Shown: positions 52,742 through 62,567, counted from the stretch's first letter. The stretch is DNA of 64,000 bases from Acidicapsa ligni (GCF_025685655.1 NZ_JAGSYG010000001.1:1364001-1428000); one strand, 5' to 3'. Made by a program: numbers and translations. The notes: a model not told the origin generated them from the sequence alone.

Positions 52742-53047
52742 CTACTTGGCAGTACTTGCTTTCTTAGCAGCCGCTCGTTTTTTCGCGGCATCGGACATCT
52801 TCTTTCGAGTAGCCGCAGAGACAACCCGCTTCCCGGGCGCGGTCTTCACTGGAGAAGCCTTCTTGGCAGTCGTGTTCTTGCCTTTCGTCTTCACCGGTGC
52901 AACGGCAGTGGCATTTGCCTGTCCACGTGTTCCCGCAGCCGTTGCATCCTGCAAAAGAGAGTCACGAATCTGTGTGAGGCGCGTGATCCTCTTGGTAAGA
53001 TCGGCAATCTCCTTGTTCAATTCTGCTACTGCACCAGGTACGCTCAT
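52742..53047 (-). CDS. Histone H1-like basic protein
   Basis: A 101-residue protein with a short coiled-coil N-terminus (AVAELNKEIADLTKRITRLT) and a Lys/Ala-rich tail (KKASPVKTAPGKRVVSA, RKKMSDAAKKRAAAKKAST). It resembles histone H1-like or nucleoid proteins of high-GC bacteria and probably binds DNA. GGAGG directly touches the ATG, so the real start spacing is unusual. Confidence 0.6.
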   Translation of the reverse strand: MSVPGAVAELNKEIADLTKRITRLTQIRDSLLQDATAAGTRGQANATAVAPVKTKGKNTTAKKASPVKTAPGKRVVSAATRKKMSDAAKKRAAAKKASTAK

Positions 53048-53270
53048 CCATCCTCCAATTGGGCGGGCTTAACAGCGCCTGCGCCTCGCCAATCGTATCA
53101 AGTTCCGGAAAGCTCGTCGGAGAAGGGGCATAGGGATGGAATGCACCCAGAGGACCCAACAGTGCTTTCGATGCGCCACACGAGCTTAATAATGCACGAG
53201 ATGGTCAGGGCTGATAGGACCGGAACGCCCAAGCGCATTCCGCACACATTCCGCTTCTCTTCAGCAAGTC

Positions 53271-54296
53271 TTACACGATGGGAAGAGAGATCAGGAACTC
53301 AGCACCTTGAGGTTCGAGGTTCCTTACCGCTACGTCGCCGCGATGTACCTGCGCCACCATCCGAACGAGGGCCAAGCCCAGACCCAGCGAACCGAACTTG
53401 GCAGGGCGGGTGAGATTCTCTCCTCGAAACGCAAACTCGAAGATTCTCGGAAGCACTTCCGGCGGTACGCCAGTGCCCGAGTCCGTAACCCGAATCTCTG
53501 CATTATCCCCTTTGCGGTTGACGCTGATTACAATCCATCCTCCGCTGGGTGTGTACTGGATCGCATTCGAGATCAAATTCTCTACGGCGCGTCGAAGCAA
53601 ATTCTTTTCGATACGGAGGAGACCGGGATTCTGGTCGAACCGCAGATCCAGATGGATGCCTTTTTCAGCGGCCTCAAACTCGAAGACCTCCACGGCATGT
53701 TGAAGCATCAAGTCCAACGTAGTCTCGACGAAATTTCTATCGATGTTGCTTTCGAGGATCGCGAACTGACTAATGGAGGCAATGACTTCTGCCAACAGGG
53801 TAATTTCAAGATGCGCTGACTCCAGAATGGTCTCTCTCTCCTCCGGGTTCATGTTGCCGTCGAATTCGAGCGCTTCGATTCTCGAAAGCACTCTGCTCAA
53901 TGGCGAGGCGAGATCATGGCTAAGGAATGCGAGCCATTCAAGGTGGAGCTTTTCCCTTGCCGCAACCTTTCTCTTCGATTCGCGCGCCTGTGCGATGAGG
54001 AGTTGTGCATTTGTGGCAAGATCGCGAATCTCGTGCTCAAGGAGCAACTGCCGCAAGGGAGATGACAATCGGTTCATTGCCTCGAAGCCGTCACCGACGC
54101 TGGAAGAAGATCCTTGAACCCCTTCGGCTACGACGATGCCTATCGACTTGCAAAGTTCGCGGAGAGACCTGCGGAAGAGCATTCGCGCGAGCCAAAACGC
54201 CGCTGTAAAAACTAGAGATGCAGCCGTAAACATTACCACGAGCGATCGCGGACCCATGATGAGTCCAAGAAGCTGTGGCGATGGGAACGAAGTCAT
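53271..54296 (-). CDS. Sensor histidine kinase
   Basis: A ~341-residue kinase. One N-terminal hydrophobic segment (LVVMFTAASLVFTAAFWLA) anchors it; no periplasmic sensor domain is present. The H-box is FLSHDLASPLSRVLSRIE, the N-box NLISNAIQYTPSGGWIVI, the G1 box DSGTGVPPEVLPRIF and the G2 box LGLGLALVRMVAQ. Start may be ATG 54296 or GTG 54320. No response regulator is next to it; the OmpR-type regulator at 33.4 kb is the only one in the window and could be its partner, which is speculation. Confidence 0.85.
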   Translation of the reverse strand: MTSFPSPQLLGLIMGPRSLVVMFTAASLVFTAAFWLARMLFRRSLRELCKSIGIVVAEGVQGSSSSVGDGFEAMNRLSSPLRQLLLEHEIRDLATNAQLLIAQARESKRKVAAREKLHLEWLAFLSHDLASPLSRVLSRIEALEFDGNMNPEERETILESAHLEITLLAEVIASISQFAILESNIDRNFVETTLDLMLQHAVEVFEFEAAEKGIHLDLRFDQNPGLLRIEKNLLRRAVENLISNAIQYTPSGGWIVISVNRKGDNAEIRVTDSGTGVPPEVLPRIFEFAFRGENLTRPAKFGSLGLGLALVRMVAQVHRGDVAVRNLEPQGAEFLISLPIV

Positions 54297-54726
54297 TTGA
54301 CAGACCACCTGGTCCGCCACAGAACATGACGACTACGCCACCTCTGATCGTTCGCAGAAGGACTGATGCCGGATGTCTCGCCATCGCATCGGCGAGTCTG
54401 GCCTTGTCTCAGCATCTCTGATCATGATGTACTTCGAACGGCTCTGGTTTTAGCTTCGAGATGACAGCCGGAAGTCGATAATCTCGTCTCACCGATGAAC
54501 AGATCCTGAGAGAAGGGCCGAGCAACAGTCACTTCAAGAACAAAATCGCCCGAATGTTTTCGTGACGAATCTTTGGTGCAGAATAGCAATCACACGCCAT
54601 TGGCGAATCTGAGTTCGTATTCTCAACTACCTTATCATGTCGTTGGGATGCAGGCGAAGTAGTACTTCCTGCAATCACACGTTCCACTGGGTGTAACACG
54701 CAGCACAACTTAGCAAAACTGGAGGT
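54297..54726. other. Gap before the XRE gene
   Basis: About 430 bp with no supported gene; presumably promoters for the divergent kinase and XRE genes. Confidence 0.4.
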
Positions 54727-55011
54727 GTGACTACACTACGACATCGGTTTGGCAGGCGCATCGCGGAACTTCGGAGAATTTCCGGGATGAAACAAGAAGT
54801 ATTCAGTGAAGCGATTGGCCTCACCGCGAAGGCTGCCGGGGACATTGAAAGAGGCATGGCATTTCCCAAACCGGAGAAGCTGGAGAAGATCGCGGCCGCC
54901 CTAAAGGTCCCTCTCAAGGAACTGTTCGACTTCGAGGATTCTCGCTATATTCCCCCACCGCCGCCCTTGCAGACGACGGAGAAGCCCCGGGCGGCGAGGA
55001 AATCACGATAA
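54727..55011 (+). CDS. XRE-family HTH regulator
   Basis: A 94-residue regulator: FGRRIAELRRISGMKQEVFS and LTAKAAGDIERGMAFPKPEK form the HTH; the tail is Pro/Arg rich (SRYIPPPPPLQTTEKPRAAR). The GTG start has GGAGG only one base away, an unusually tight ribosome site. No toxin partner is adjacent. Confidence 0.7.
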   Translation: MTTLRHRFGRRIAELRRISGMKQEVFSEAIGLTAKAAGDIERGMAFPKPEKLEKIAAALKVPLKELFDFEDSRYIPPPPPLQTTEKPRAARKSR

Positions 55012-55140
55012 TGTGAACGGGTATCTTAGAGGCCCAAAGGGACTCGTGCGAACAGTTTTCTATCCACCCAAAAGACCCTGGACGACGACGAAATCGACGA
55101 GGAGTACGTTGCTCCGGATCACCGTATTAGCCTCCTAAGC

Positions 55141-56670
55141 TCAGACTGCGGAAGGTGCGGCGGACTGTGGAACTCGTTCCACCATGCTGATGCTGTAGCT
55201 TGGTTTACCGTCACGATCTCGCAGCAGGGCTACGGTCATCTTCGTGAATAGAACGTCGCCATTTCGAGACATAAGTCGCTTGTTCACCTGATAGCGGTCG
55301 ATCTTACCTTCGATAAGCGAGAGAAACAGCTTCCGGCCTTCCGGAAGATCCTCTGGGTGAACCAACTGCGAAAACCGCATTCGCTGCAACTCGTCCGCTT
55401 CGTACCCGACCATTTCTTGGAACAGCATATTGCTCTCAAACGGCTCACCCGAGGTGTTCACGAGAACGATTGCTACAGGGGCATTTCGAAAGAGCGATCG
55501 GAAAGCGTCCTCATCTCGGCAGTCCTCTTGGCTCCATGTTTCGTCCGATTCCAAAATCTTCGCCACACAAGCAAAAGACGAGGGCTCTTGCGTAAGTGGA
55601 TCGCTGATCACATAAAAACTACAGGACACCGCAAGAGGGTGTCCTGTCTGGAAATGTCTCAAGCGAACTGTCTGAGTCGTGAAGCCGATTTTCTGCAAAG
55701 GTAGGAGATGAAGCATTTCCTTGATACGAATGCGGTCCCCATCGACAAAGAACTCTTCGAGGGAAGTCTCATTGATCTCGGCCTCATCGTATAGTCCGAG
55801 CATGTCTTTGCCGGCATCGTTGAGAAAGAACGTCTTCCGATCGAGTTGAGCTACACACATGAAATCCGAAGAGCTCTGCACAAGAGATTCCAGATTCTTC
55901 AGTTCGAGCTGGTCTGAATGGCCGCCGTCATCGGCCCTTGCAATAAAACCCACGAGACCAATCAAAACTCTGGAATGGTTAAAAATGGGAGAACCCGAGA
56001 TTCGCGCGTAAAAGCGGGAGCCGTCCTTCCGTGCTCTCACCGTTTCGATATTTACGAAAGATTTTCCAGCCTGCAGATGTTCCACCAGATCGGCCCAGCT
56101 CTCGCGCTGGCTTTCGGGCAGAGGTGGGGTTAGACCGACGATGTCCTCATCATTCCAGCCGTAGATCTCACGGAAGGCAGGATTACAGCGCAACACTTTA
56201 CGGTTCACATCGAATAGCGCAATTCCAACGGGTGCGCGATCGAGCATGATCCTCATCTCGTCTCTTTCCGTTTGTAGCGTGTTCCACTGTTGGCGGTAGG
56301 ACCCCAGCAACCAGCTCATCGCCGCACAGAGGATCAGGAAAGATAGGACCGCCGAGATGTTGGTAGAGTCCGAGCGGATGAGCCGAAATAGAACCGCTGC
56401 TCCTACCGATGTGATCAATCCGGCCGCTCTACCCAATCGCCAACTGACGACAACGGTGGTTCCCAATAAGACTGCGGGTGGCCATATCGCTCTGCCGCCA
56501 AAAGCGATTACTAGGAGGAAGGCTGCTGCCAACACTGCGAAGGCAATCGCATCTCGTCTTTTGAACGCCTGAGAGAGGCGAGTCTTAATCTCTGAAAATC
56601 CCCATAATCCCATTGCTCTACGTCCCCGGCCCATATTGCGCTGGATCTTCAAGCGCAGCCGTAAACCCAT
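55141..56670 (-). CDS. Membrane-anchored multi-PAS protein without output domain
   Basis: A 509-residue protein. Three to four hydrophobic helices lie at about 40-130 (AIAFAVLAAAFLLVIAFGGR, AVLSFLILCAAMSWLLGSY). Three PAS domains follow: MLDRAPVGIALFDVNRKVLR; LVQSSSDFMCVAQLDRKTFF; LFRNAPVAIVLVNTSGEPFE ending in a PAC-like GDVLFTKMTVALL. The chain stops at ERVPQSAAPSAV with no kinase, GGDEF or methyl-accepting domain. It is either a truncated sensor kinase or works by protein-protein contact, for example with the kinase next door. Confidence 0.75.
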   Translation of the reverse strand: MGLRLRLKIQRNMGRGRRAMGLWGFSEIKTRLSQAFKRRDAIAFAVLAAAFLLVIAFGGRAIWPPAVLLGTTVVVSWRLGRAAGLITSVGAAVLFRLIRSDSTNISAVLSFLILCAAMSWLLGSYRQQWNTLQTERDEMRIMLDRAPVGIALFDVNRKVLRCNPAFREIYGWNDEDIVGLTPPLPESQRESWADLVEHLQAGKSFVNIETVRARKDGSRFYARISGSPIFNHSRVLIGLVGFIARADDGGHSDQLELKNLESLVQSSSDFMCVAQLDRKTFFLNDAGKDMLGLYDEAEINETSLEEFFVDGDRIRIKEMLHLLPLQKIGFTTQTVRLRHFQTGHPLAVSCSFYVISDPLTQEPSSFACVAKILESDETWSQEDCRDEDAFRSLFRNAPVAIVLVNTSGEPFESNMLFQEMVGYEADELQRMRFSQLVHPEDLPEGRKLFLSLIEGKIDRYQVNKRLMSRNGDVLFTKMTVALLRDRDGKPSYSISMVERVPQSAAPSAV

Positions 56671-57108
56671 TGGTATGGCTCAGATCTGGGAATACGAGGA
56701 TCGCTGACTCCTGTCCTCGCAAAAGCACTTGCGTACCGAGACCTCTCGCCGAAGGGATCCTTGGAATGGGAATCTATCATCGAGCGAACTTCGGAGGTTG
56801 AAGTATCGTGCCGAAGCCAAACATCGTGTCCGGAGCTCTGGACTCTTGAGTGGATGATCATACCCGAAGTTCGATCTATAAAGATCGAACTTTCGTCATA
56901 GATCGCGGGTCTCCAACTCGCTCCGTGCACCTTAGCAGGCACGCTTTATGTTGCATCGGGCCACGCCCTACGCGTATCAGGACAACGACAGGAATTCTGT
57001 GTTCCCCGCGTCGATATAGAAGAGCGAACCAAGGTACGCTACTAATCGTAGGCAGTGACGAGGGTCTTCAATTGTGCGCGAGTGGGCACGCAAACGAGGT
57101 GCTGCTAG
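56671..57108. other. Gap between the PAS gene and CHAT gene
   Basis: About 440 bp. The sequence ATCTATAAAGATCGAACTTT around 56873-56894 is A/T rich and contains a short inverted TTCGATC/GATCGAA. Otherwise I see only shadow frames; likely a divergent promoter region. Confidence 0.4.
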
Positions 57109-59688
57109 GTGCAAGCGTTCAGCAGAGCAAAATGGCCGATCGTCGTCACCGTCGCTATCGTGGCGATCGCAGCAATCCTGATACAGCAGAACCGCATTTC
57201 CCGGAGTACCGCCGACGCGCTTCTTTCTCGTGCCGACAAACTCTCCTGGGATAACCAGTGGCTGGAGGCGAATCCCCTTTATGCCAGGGCTGAGATCGAG
57301 TTCTTGCATCAGGGCCAACCATCGAAGGCTCTCTATGCACACGTCAGTCAGTTCATCGTGCGAGCTGAGTCCGATCCGATACCGTCGCTTCTGATAGAAC
57401 TTCAAAAGGATCTGAGCTTGCCACAGGCGCGGGAGCCAGAGACGCATCTCCGCATCCTTGTCATTCAGGGCATGATCGAAAGCAATTACGACGCAGGGTT
57501 GGCACGCAATACCTGGCAAGAGGTAGAGGGGATCGCTGAGAGCCGCGGGCACTACCTTCTGATGGCGCGCGCGATAGGGGAGCAAGGATTAGCCGCATTC
57601 CTTCTCGGCGATTTCTCAACCGCAAAAAAGCTGGTGACGCGGGCGTGGTTGGCCGCCAAATACCTTCATGATGATGCCGCTCACGTCCGGTACGCGAGTA
57701 TGTATGGAGCCGGACTCGTTGAACTACAGAAGTATGACGAGGCAATCCATGTACTCGATGAAGCCATCGATACATCGGCACGTTCAAAGACGGTGGCCTA
57801 TCCGAGCATCGCGATCAACTTCAAGATTGATGCGCTTCGAGGTCTCGGACGTTACTCCGAGGCTTTGCAACTGGCGGATCAAGCCATCCAAAGGCTGCCA
57901 TCGGCAAGACTCGACGCGCATCTGTACCAGATCATGACGTCCAAGGGAGAGGTCTACGGCAACGCCGGCAAGTGGAACGAAGCCATTGTGCAATACACAA
58001 TCGCGCTCGAGTATGCACGCAGGCTCAAATATTGGAGAGGAATCGTTCAAACCGGAGGCCTGCTTGCTCTGGCTTACGAGAAGCAGAATCGAATCCAGGA
58101 TGCACTGGTGACTATCGATGAAGCCATCCAGGCAAACAAAATGATCCCCGCAGAACTCTACTTCTCTCCACGTAACATGGCCATCAAGGCGGAGTTGCTA
58201 GATAAGCTGGGAAAACAGCGAGAATCCTATCTTCTGCACGAGAAGAGCTTGGGATTGTTCGACTCTCTACTCGCTACGGCGCCGACTCGCAACGTTGAGC
58301 GAGAGCTTCTCAATCAGATGCGCGATGTGTATTCCAGATATTTCGAGTCTCTCTGCCGGGAAGGCAATCTTAACGAGGCGTTTACGACAATTGAACGAGC
58401 GCGGGGCAGAATCCAGGCCCAGTCTATTTCGGAACGTCCGTCTCCATTGCCCCACGATCCGACCGACGACGAGCGGAAGGTCGCGCAGATGAACCTCAGC
58501 CTGATCGAGAACAACGACCCGGGAGTGGCAGTGAAATTAGATCGCGCCCTAGTCGAATCGAATCTGCTTGCCGCTGATACGACGTTGTCTGGACAGACCT
58601 TCCGTAGACCCTTGGAATTGTCCCAGGTACAAGCCCATCTAGGCCCGAAAGAGCTGGTGCTGGAGTATGTTCTCGACGATCCTGCATCGAGCGTTCTCGT
58701 AATCACTGCTAGCGGAGTTAAGAAGTACGATTTGCCATCAGGCGATGAGATTGAACATCTTGCCTCGCGATACCGAAGAGAGATCCACGATCGAAAGACC
58801 GACACCGAACTTGCGCGCAAACTGTTCAGCGAATTGATTGGCCCGATTGCTGAGTATCATGACAAACAAGAAATCATTATCGTTCCGGATGGTCAACTCC
58901 ACCTCCTGCCCTTCGGCTCTCTCATGGAAAACAATGAGTATGCGATTCAAACACACAGCTTCAGTGTCAGCCCCTCGGCGTCGGTTCTGGCGTTGTTACG
59001 AGATCGAGAAGAACAGAACCAGGTAGGCTCTCTGGGTTACATCGGTGTAGCCGCATCGTCTGAACCTCAAGCGAGAAGCAGTTGGATTACACGATGGGCA
59101 TCCTTTGGCAGAAGCGGGTCGCTCGACCCTTTGCCGCAGAGCAAACGAGAGGTGCAGACAATCGCCGGCTATTTTCCGGGAGCGGCTACGGTGCTCCTCG
59201 GTCACGAGGCTACAAAGGCCAACTTTACGGCTCGTCCCCTCGATCAATATCGTGTTGTTCATCTCGCCTTGCACGGCTATGCCGACATCGAACACCCGGA
59301 ACGGTCGGCACTTGTTTTCGCTCCCGACGCGGCCAGAAAGAGCGACGGAATCATGGACCTTCAGGCGATCCAGAGACTTCGGTTCCGGGCCAGCCTAGTC
59401 ACCTTGTCAGCTTGCGACACCGGTGTGGGGCCGATCAGCGAGGCGGACGTCGACAATCTCGCCAATGCTTTCATCGAGGCCGGTGCGGAAAGTGTCGTCG
59501 CTGCGCTCTGGGACCTTGAAGACCAGACGACTGCACTTCTGATGACGAACTTTTATAAGAACCTAAGTATGCACGAACGAAAAGGCGAGGCACTCCGTAA
59601 CGCTCAGCTTGACATACTCGCCGCAGGGCTGCCTCCATACTATTGGGCGAGCGTCGAGGTTTTGGGGGATGCTTCCGAATCAGTCTAA
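57109..59688 (+). CDS. TPR-CHAT protein (caspase-like protease)
   Basis: An 859-residue protein. A single N-terminal helix (WPIVVTVAIVAIAAILI, about 9-25) could anchor it. Residues ~40-430 are tetratricopeptide-like repeats (YDEAIHVLDEAIDTSARSKT, WNEAIVQYTIALEYARRL). The C-terminal CHAT domain has the caspase dyad His722 (VHLALHGYA) and Cys769 (TLSACDTGVG), followed by LANAFIEAGAESVVAALWDL. CHAT proteins with TPRs are proteases in signalling or defence. It is followed at 27 bp by an S41 peptidase gene. Confidence 0.85.
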   Translation: MQAFSRAKWPIVVTVAIVAIAAILIQQNRISRSTADALLSRADKLSWDNQWLEANPLYARAEIEFLHQGQPSKALYAHVSQFIVRAESDPIPSLLIELQKDLSLPQAREPETHLRILVIQGMIESNYDAGLARNTWQEVEGIAESRGHYLLMARAIGEQGLAAFLLGDFSTAKKLVTRAWLAAKYLHDDAAHVRYASMYGAGLVELQKYDEAIHVLDEAIDTSARSKTVAYPSIAINFKIDALRGLGRYSEALQLADQAIQRLPSARLDAHLYQIMTSKGEVYGNAGKWNEAIVQYTIALEYARRLKYWRGIVQTGGLLALAYEKQNRIQDALVTIDEAIQANKMIPAELYFSPRNMAIKAELLDKLGKQRESYLLHEKSLGLFDSLLATAPTRNVERELLNQMRDVYSRYFESLCREGNLNEAFTTIERARGRIQAQSISERPSPLPHDPTDDERKVAQMNLSLIENNDPGVAVKLDRALVESNLLAADTTLSGQTFRRPLELSQVQAHLGPKELVLEYVLDDPASSVLVITASGVKKYDLPSGDEIEHLASRYRREIHDRKTDTELARKLFSELIGPIAEYHDKQEIIIVPDGQLHLLPFGSLMENNEYAIQTHSFSVSPSASVLALLRDREEQNQVGSLGYIGVAASSEPQARSSWITRWASFGRSGSLDPLPQSKREVQTIAGYFPGAATVLLGHEATKANFTARPLDQYRVVHLALHGYADIEHPERSALVFAPDAARKSDGIMDLQAIQRLRFRASLVTLSACDTGVGPISEADVDNLANAFIEAGAESVVAALWDLEDQTTALLMTNFYKNLSMHERKGEALRNAQLDILAAGLPPYYWASVEVLGDASESV

Positions 59689-59714
59689 GAAATCGGGCCA
59701 AGGAGGATAGAAGC

Positions 59715-60992
59715 GTGCAGCAGTCTTCATTGAACGAATCCCAACGTGGAGAGATTCTCGAAGCGATTACAAAGACAGTCACTAAGAAGTTCTACGACCC
59801 TCAATCGACGCACGAAGATTGGGATGCCGCTGTGAGAAAGCACCGATCCGGGATTCTGTCCGCGTCGTCGGACGAGGAATTCGAAGCCAGGGTTGCCGGA
59901 CTCTTGACTGAACTGAAGAGCTCCCACATGGGTTTCTATCACAGTGGGCTAGCGCGCTGTACAAGCAAGATGGCGCTCTGCGCTGTGTATTCTGCCGGAT
60001 CGTCGGAGGACGGACCCCGGTGGGTCTTTCAGGACGTCCACGAAGGAGGACCTGCAGCTGACGCAGGCATTAGAGTGGGCGACGCCTTGATTGCCGTCGA
60101 CGGTCGCTCATTTCGGCCGCCTGACCATCCACTGTTCGCGATGGGGTCCACGGTAACCATTGAGGTGGCAACCATTGACGGTCGGCATAGGACCCATCGT
60201 GTCTCGATTCCGCTCGTCAAGGTAAAGCGAAACCAGCTGCCTAAGGTCGAGCCGAATCCAATTGTCTCGGCGCGGCGTGTCGGCGAAAGCACCGGATATA
60301 TGCGGATTGCCAGTTACCCGGGTGAAATCGGTATCGACGTCGCAAACGACATCTCACGCGCGCTCCAGAATCTCGGCCCTATCGACCGCCTGGTCATTGA
60401 CTTGCGCGGCAACAGTGGCGGAGGGATTGGTGTGCTGCGAGTGATGAGCCTGCTCACTCCGTACAAACTCGTGGTCGGAAACTTCTCCAATGGGAGATTG
60501 AAGAGCAGCTCGGACGCGCCGAATGGAAGTTTTGTCCTCAACCAGATTCCAGCGACGAAGCGTGGTCTGATTCCTCTGGCTTTCCGCTTCTTCACACACC
60601 TTCTCGCACGCAAGCTGACCGGCAAGAAGATGCCGATCACCGTCGTCACCGAAGGACCAGGCTATCAGCCATTTCATGGCAAAGTGGTCATTCTGGTTGA
60701 CCGTCACACCGCCAGCGCCAATGAGATGCTGATCGCTTTCGCTCGCGAGCATAAATTGGCCCGAATTGTTGGGGAAGCAACTCCGGGACGCGTGCTCGGT
60801 GGCAGCAAATTCAAATTGCCATATGGCTATTGGCTGGCGCTACCAGTCGGTTCGTACAGAACAAGAGGCGGAGATTCCATTGAGGGCAAGCCGATACCCC
60901 CTGATGTCGAAGTCCCGTTCGATGCTCGTGAGGCGCAGGAAGGACGGGATCCGCAGCTGGAAGCGGCGCTTCGGGTAGTAAGCCAACTCTGA
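59715..60992 (+). CDS. S41 peptidase with PDZ domain (Ctp/tricorn-like)
   Basis: A 425-residue protein starting at GTG 59715 with AGGAGG 8 bases upstream; the longer frame back to 59643 overlaps the CHAT gene. PDZ core: EGGPAADAGIRVGDALIAVD. The S41 domain has VIDLRGNSGGGIGVLRVMSL and Ser334 in RHTASANEMLIAFAREHK, then GEATPGRVLGGS. No signal peptide is visible, unusual for Ctp-type proteases and more like cytosolic tricorn relatives. The CHAT protein just upstream could activate it or share substrates, an inference. Confidence 0.8.
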   Translation: MQQSSLNESQRGEILEAITKTVTKKFYDPQSTHEDWDAAVRKHRSGILSASSDEEFEARVAGLLTELKSSHMGFYHSGLARCTSKMALCAVYSAGSSEDGPRWVFQDVHEGGPAADAGIRVGDALIAVDGRSFRPPDHPLFAMGSTVTIEVATIDGRHRTHRVSIPLVKVKRNQLPKVEPNPIVSARRVGESTGYMRIASYPGEIGIDVANDISRALQNLGPIDRLVIDLRGNSGGGIGVLRVMSLLTPYKLVVGNFSNGRLKSSSDAPNGSFVLNQIPATKRGLIPLAFRFFTHLLARKLTGKKMPITVVTEGPGYQPFHGKVVILVDRHTASANEMLIAFAREHKLARIVGEATPGRVLGGSKFKLPYGYWLALPVGSYRTRGGDSIEGKPIPPDVEVPFDAREAQEGRDPQLEAALRVVSQL

Positions 60993-60998
60993 GTCTGC

Positions 60999-61025
60999 AT
61001 TTTGTCGCATCCTGCGACCTACTTT
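60999..61025 (+). promoter_or_regulatory. Shared 27-bp operator/promoter element, copy 2
   Basis: Exact copy of the element at 49812-49838 (core GTCGCA-TCC-TGCGAC), 160 bp upstream of the kinase paralogue. It begins 7 bp after the S41 stop. Confidence 0.7.
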
Positions 61026-61076
61026 TTCTTGTTTCTGCAAGCCAGGGATGTCAGACTCTCTTCGGAAATGCTTAAG

Positions 61077-61095
61077 CCGCGCAGAAGTTGCGCGG
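61077..61095. repeat. Hairpin between the shared element and the kinase paralogue
   Basis: CCGCGCA (61077-61083) and TGCGCGG (61089-61095) with a 5-nt loop; no T-tract. It may be a leader structure or a second operator. Confidence 0.4.
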
Positions 61096-61184
61096 TAAGA
61101 GAGTATCGCGGGCTGAGCACTGATGGGACCATTAGGTCGTCTCATGAACGCTGTGTATAGGCTCAGTTCGTCATCCTGGGCTAT

Positions 61185-62567
61185 GTGCGGTGGTATGTGC
61201 AGAGGACCTTTGCCGATCCGGATTACGATTGCTTTCGACTGCTCCTGATAGAGCCCGGCTCGAGGACTGTCTTGACTAGACGGGATGGCTTGCGGTGGGT
61301 CCTGCCTCGAGTGACCATACCTCGTTGGAGCCGGACTGCGCCGAATGTCCAGTCAGAGATTAGAGTTCAATTTAGTCTTCAGGCTATTGTCCTCGATGAG
61401 CTTGAGGCGCCCGCTCACGATTCGTTGATCATGGCTGAAGTTATCGAACGTCCCGCGACGGGGATCGATAGCTCATTCTCCTGGAGGAAGCTCGAGGAGC
61501 TGGCGATGGATGAGTTTGTGGACGAGGAACTTCTATCCGTCCAGAGGCTGCTATTCGAAGGTTCGACGGGCCGCGGACAGTTCTCTCGCTTAGGTTGGAT
61601 CGGCGATGTATTGGCTTGGGCCGCTGCTCATACCGATGTGGACCCAGGGCAATTTGTGGAGATCAAGCAGATCAATGGCTCGTCCAGTTCCGCATTAATC
61701 CGGCTTACGACTGCAGCCGGTGCGGCGGTATGGTTCAAAGCAGTTGCGGATCCCGAGATGACCGAGTACCGCATGACTGCTGCTCTTAGAAAGCTTTTTC
61801 CCGATTATCTTCCAACGTTTCTTGCTATGCACGATGTATGGCACGCTTGGTTAATGGAGGATGCCGGCCGCCCTCTGGATGACATGGAAAATGCGCGACC
61901 TCGCCTTTTTGAAGAAGTCGCCCATCATCTTGCGGACCTGCAGAAGGCCAGCATTCCTCGAGCGTCATCTCTTCTCGATCAGGGGTGCGCGGACCTGAGA
62001 CTTTCCGCTCTTTGCGCCCAAATGCCTGGAATCATGGCGTCTCTGGAGGAGGCTGTCGAGGTGCCCGATTATGGGAGCCATAGCTATCTGCGTAAGGCTA
62101 GGATACGAGCTCTCCACAGGACCTTTCAGGATGCTGCCGATCAACTGCAAGCCAGCGGCGTCCCGGACACATTGGTTCATTCGGATATCAGTACGGAAAA
62201 TATCCTCATCGCAGATGGTACTTGCATCTTCACCGATTGGGCACAAGCTGCGATCGGCAATCCGTTTGCGAACTTCGAGCAACTGAGGATGCAAGTGGCA
62301 CAGCATCAGAATGCAGCGGTCGTCCAGGAAAGACTGCTTGCTGCTTACATGCGCACATGGTCAAGTCAGCTCAGTGCTCCGCAAATTCGACAAGCGTTTA
62401 CGGCTATACCACCCATCGCGATTGCCATGTATCTGAGCACGCGGCGCGATTGGCTTAGCCCCGAGAAATTGCGAGAGCAACAGTTTGTGCGTTATGCAAG
62501 GAGTATGGCACGTCAAATGGATCGTGCCGTTCAGGAGTACGAGGCACGGGAAGCACTGACAGCTTGA
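61185..62567 (+). CDS. Second APH-fold kinase, paralogue of the lasso-operon kinase
   Basis: A 460-residue protein with the same two-part layout as the kinase at 47960-49312. The N-terminal domain has DCFRLLLIEPGSRTVLTRRD and WVLPRVTIPRWS, perhaps a degenerate Nudix fold. The kinase part has AAVWFKAVADPEMTEYRM, catalytic LVHSDISTENILI (His332, Asp334) and metal Asp351 in IFTDWAQAAIGNP. The GTG start is weakly supported. After its stop a good ribosome site (GAAGGAGG) points to nothing, as if a downstream gene had been lost. No precursor, B or C gene is near. Confidence 0.7.
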   Translation: MRWYVQRTFADPDYDCFRLLLIEPGSRTVLTRRDGLRWVLPRVTIPRWSRTAPNVQSEIRVQFSLQAIVLDELEAPAHDSLIMAEVIERPATGIDSSFSWRKLEELAMDEFVDEELLSVQRLLFEGSTGRGQFSRLGWIGDVLAWAAAHTDVDPGQFVEIKQINGSSSSALIRLTTAAGAAVWFKAVADPEMTEYRMTAALRKLFPDYLPTFLAMHDVWHAWLMEDAGRPLDDMENARPRLFEEVAHHLADLQKASIPRASSLLDQGCADLRLSALCAQMPGIMASLEEAVEVPDYGSHSYLRKARIRALHRTFQDAADQLQASGVPDTLVHSDISTENILIADGTCIFTDWAQAAIGNPFANFEQLRMQVAQHQNAAVVQERLLAAYMRTWSSQLSAPQIRQAFTAIPPIAIAMYLSTRRDWLSPEKLREQQFVRYARSMARQMDRAVQEYEAREALTA

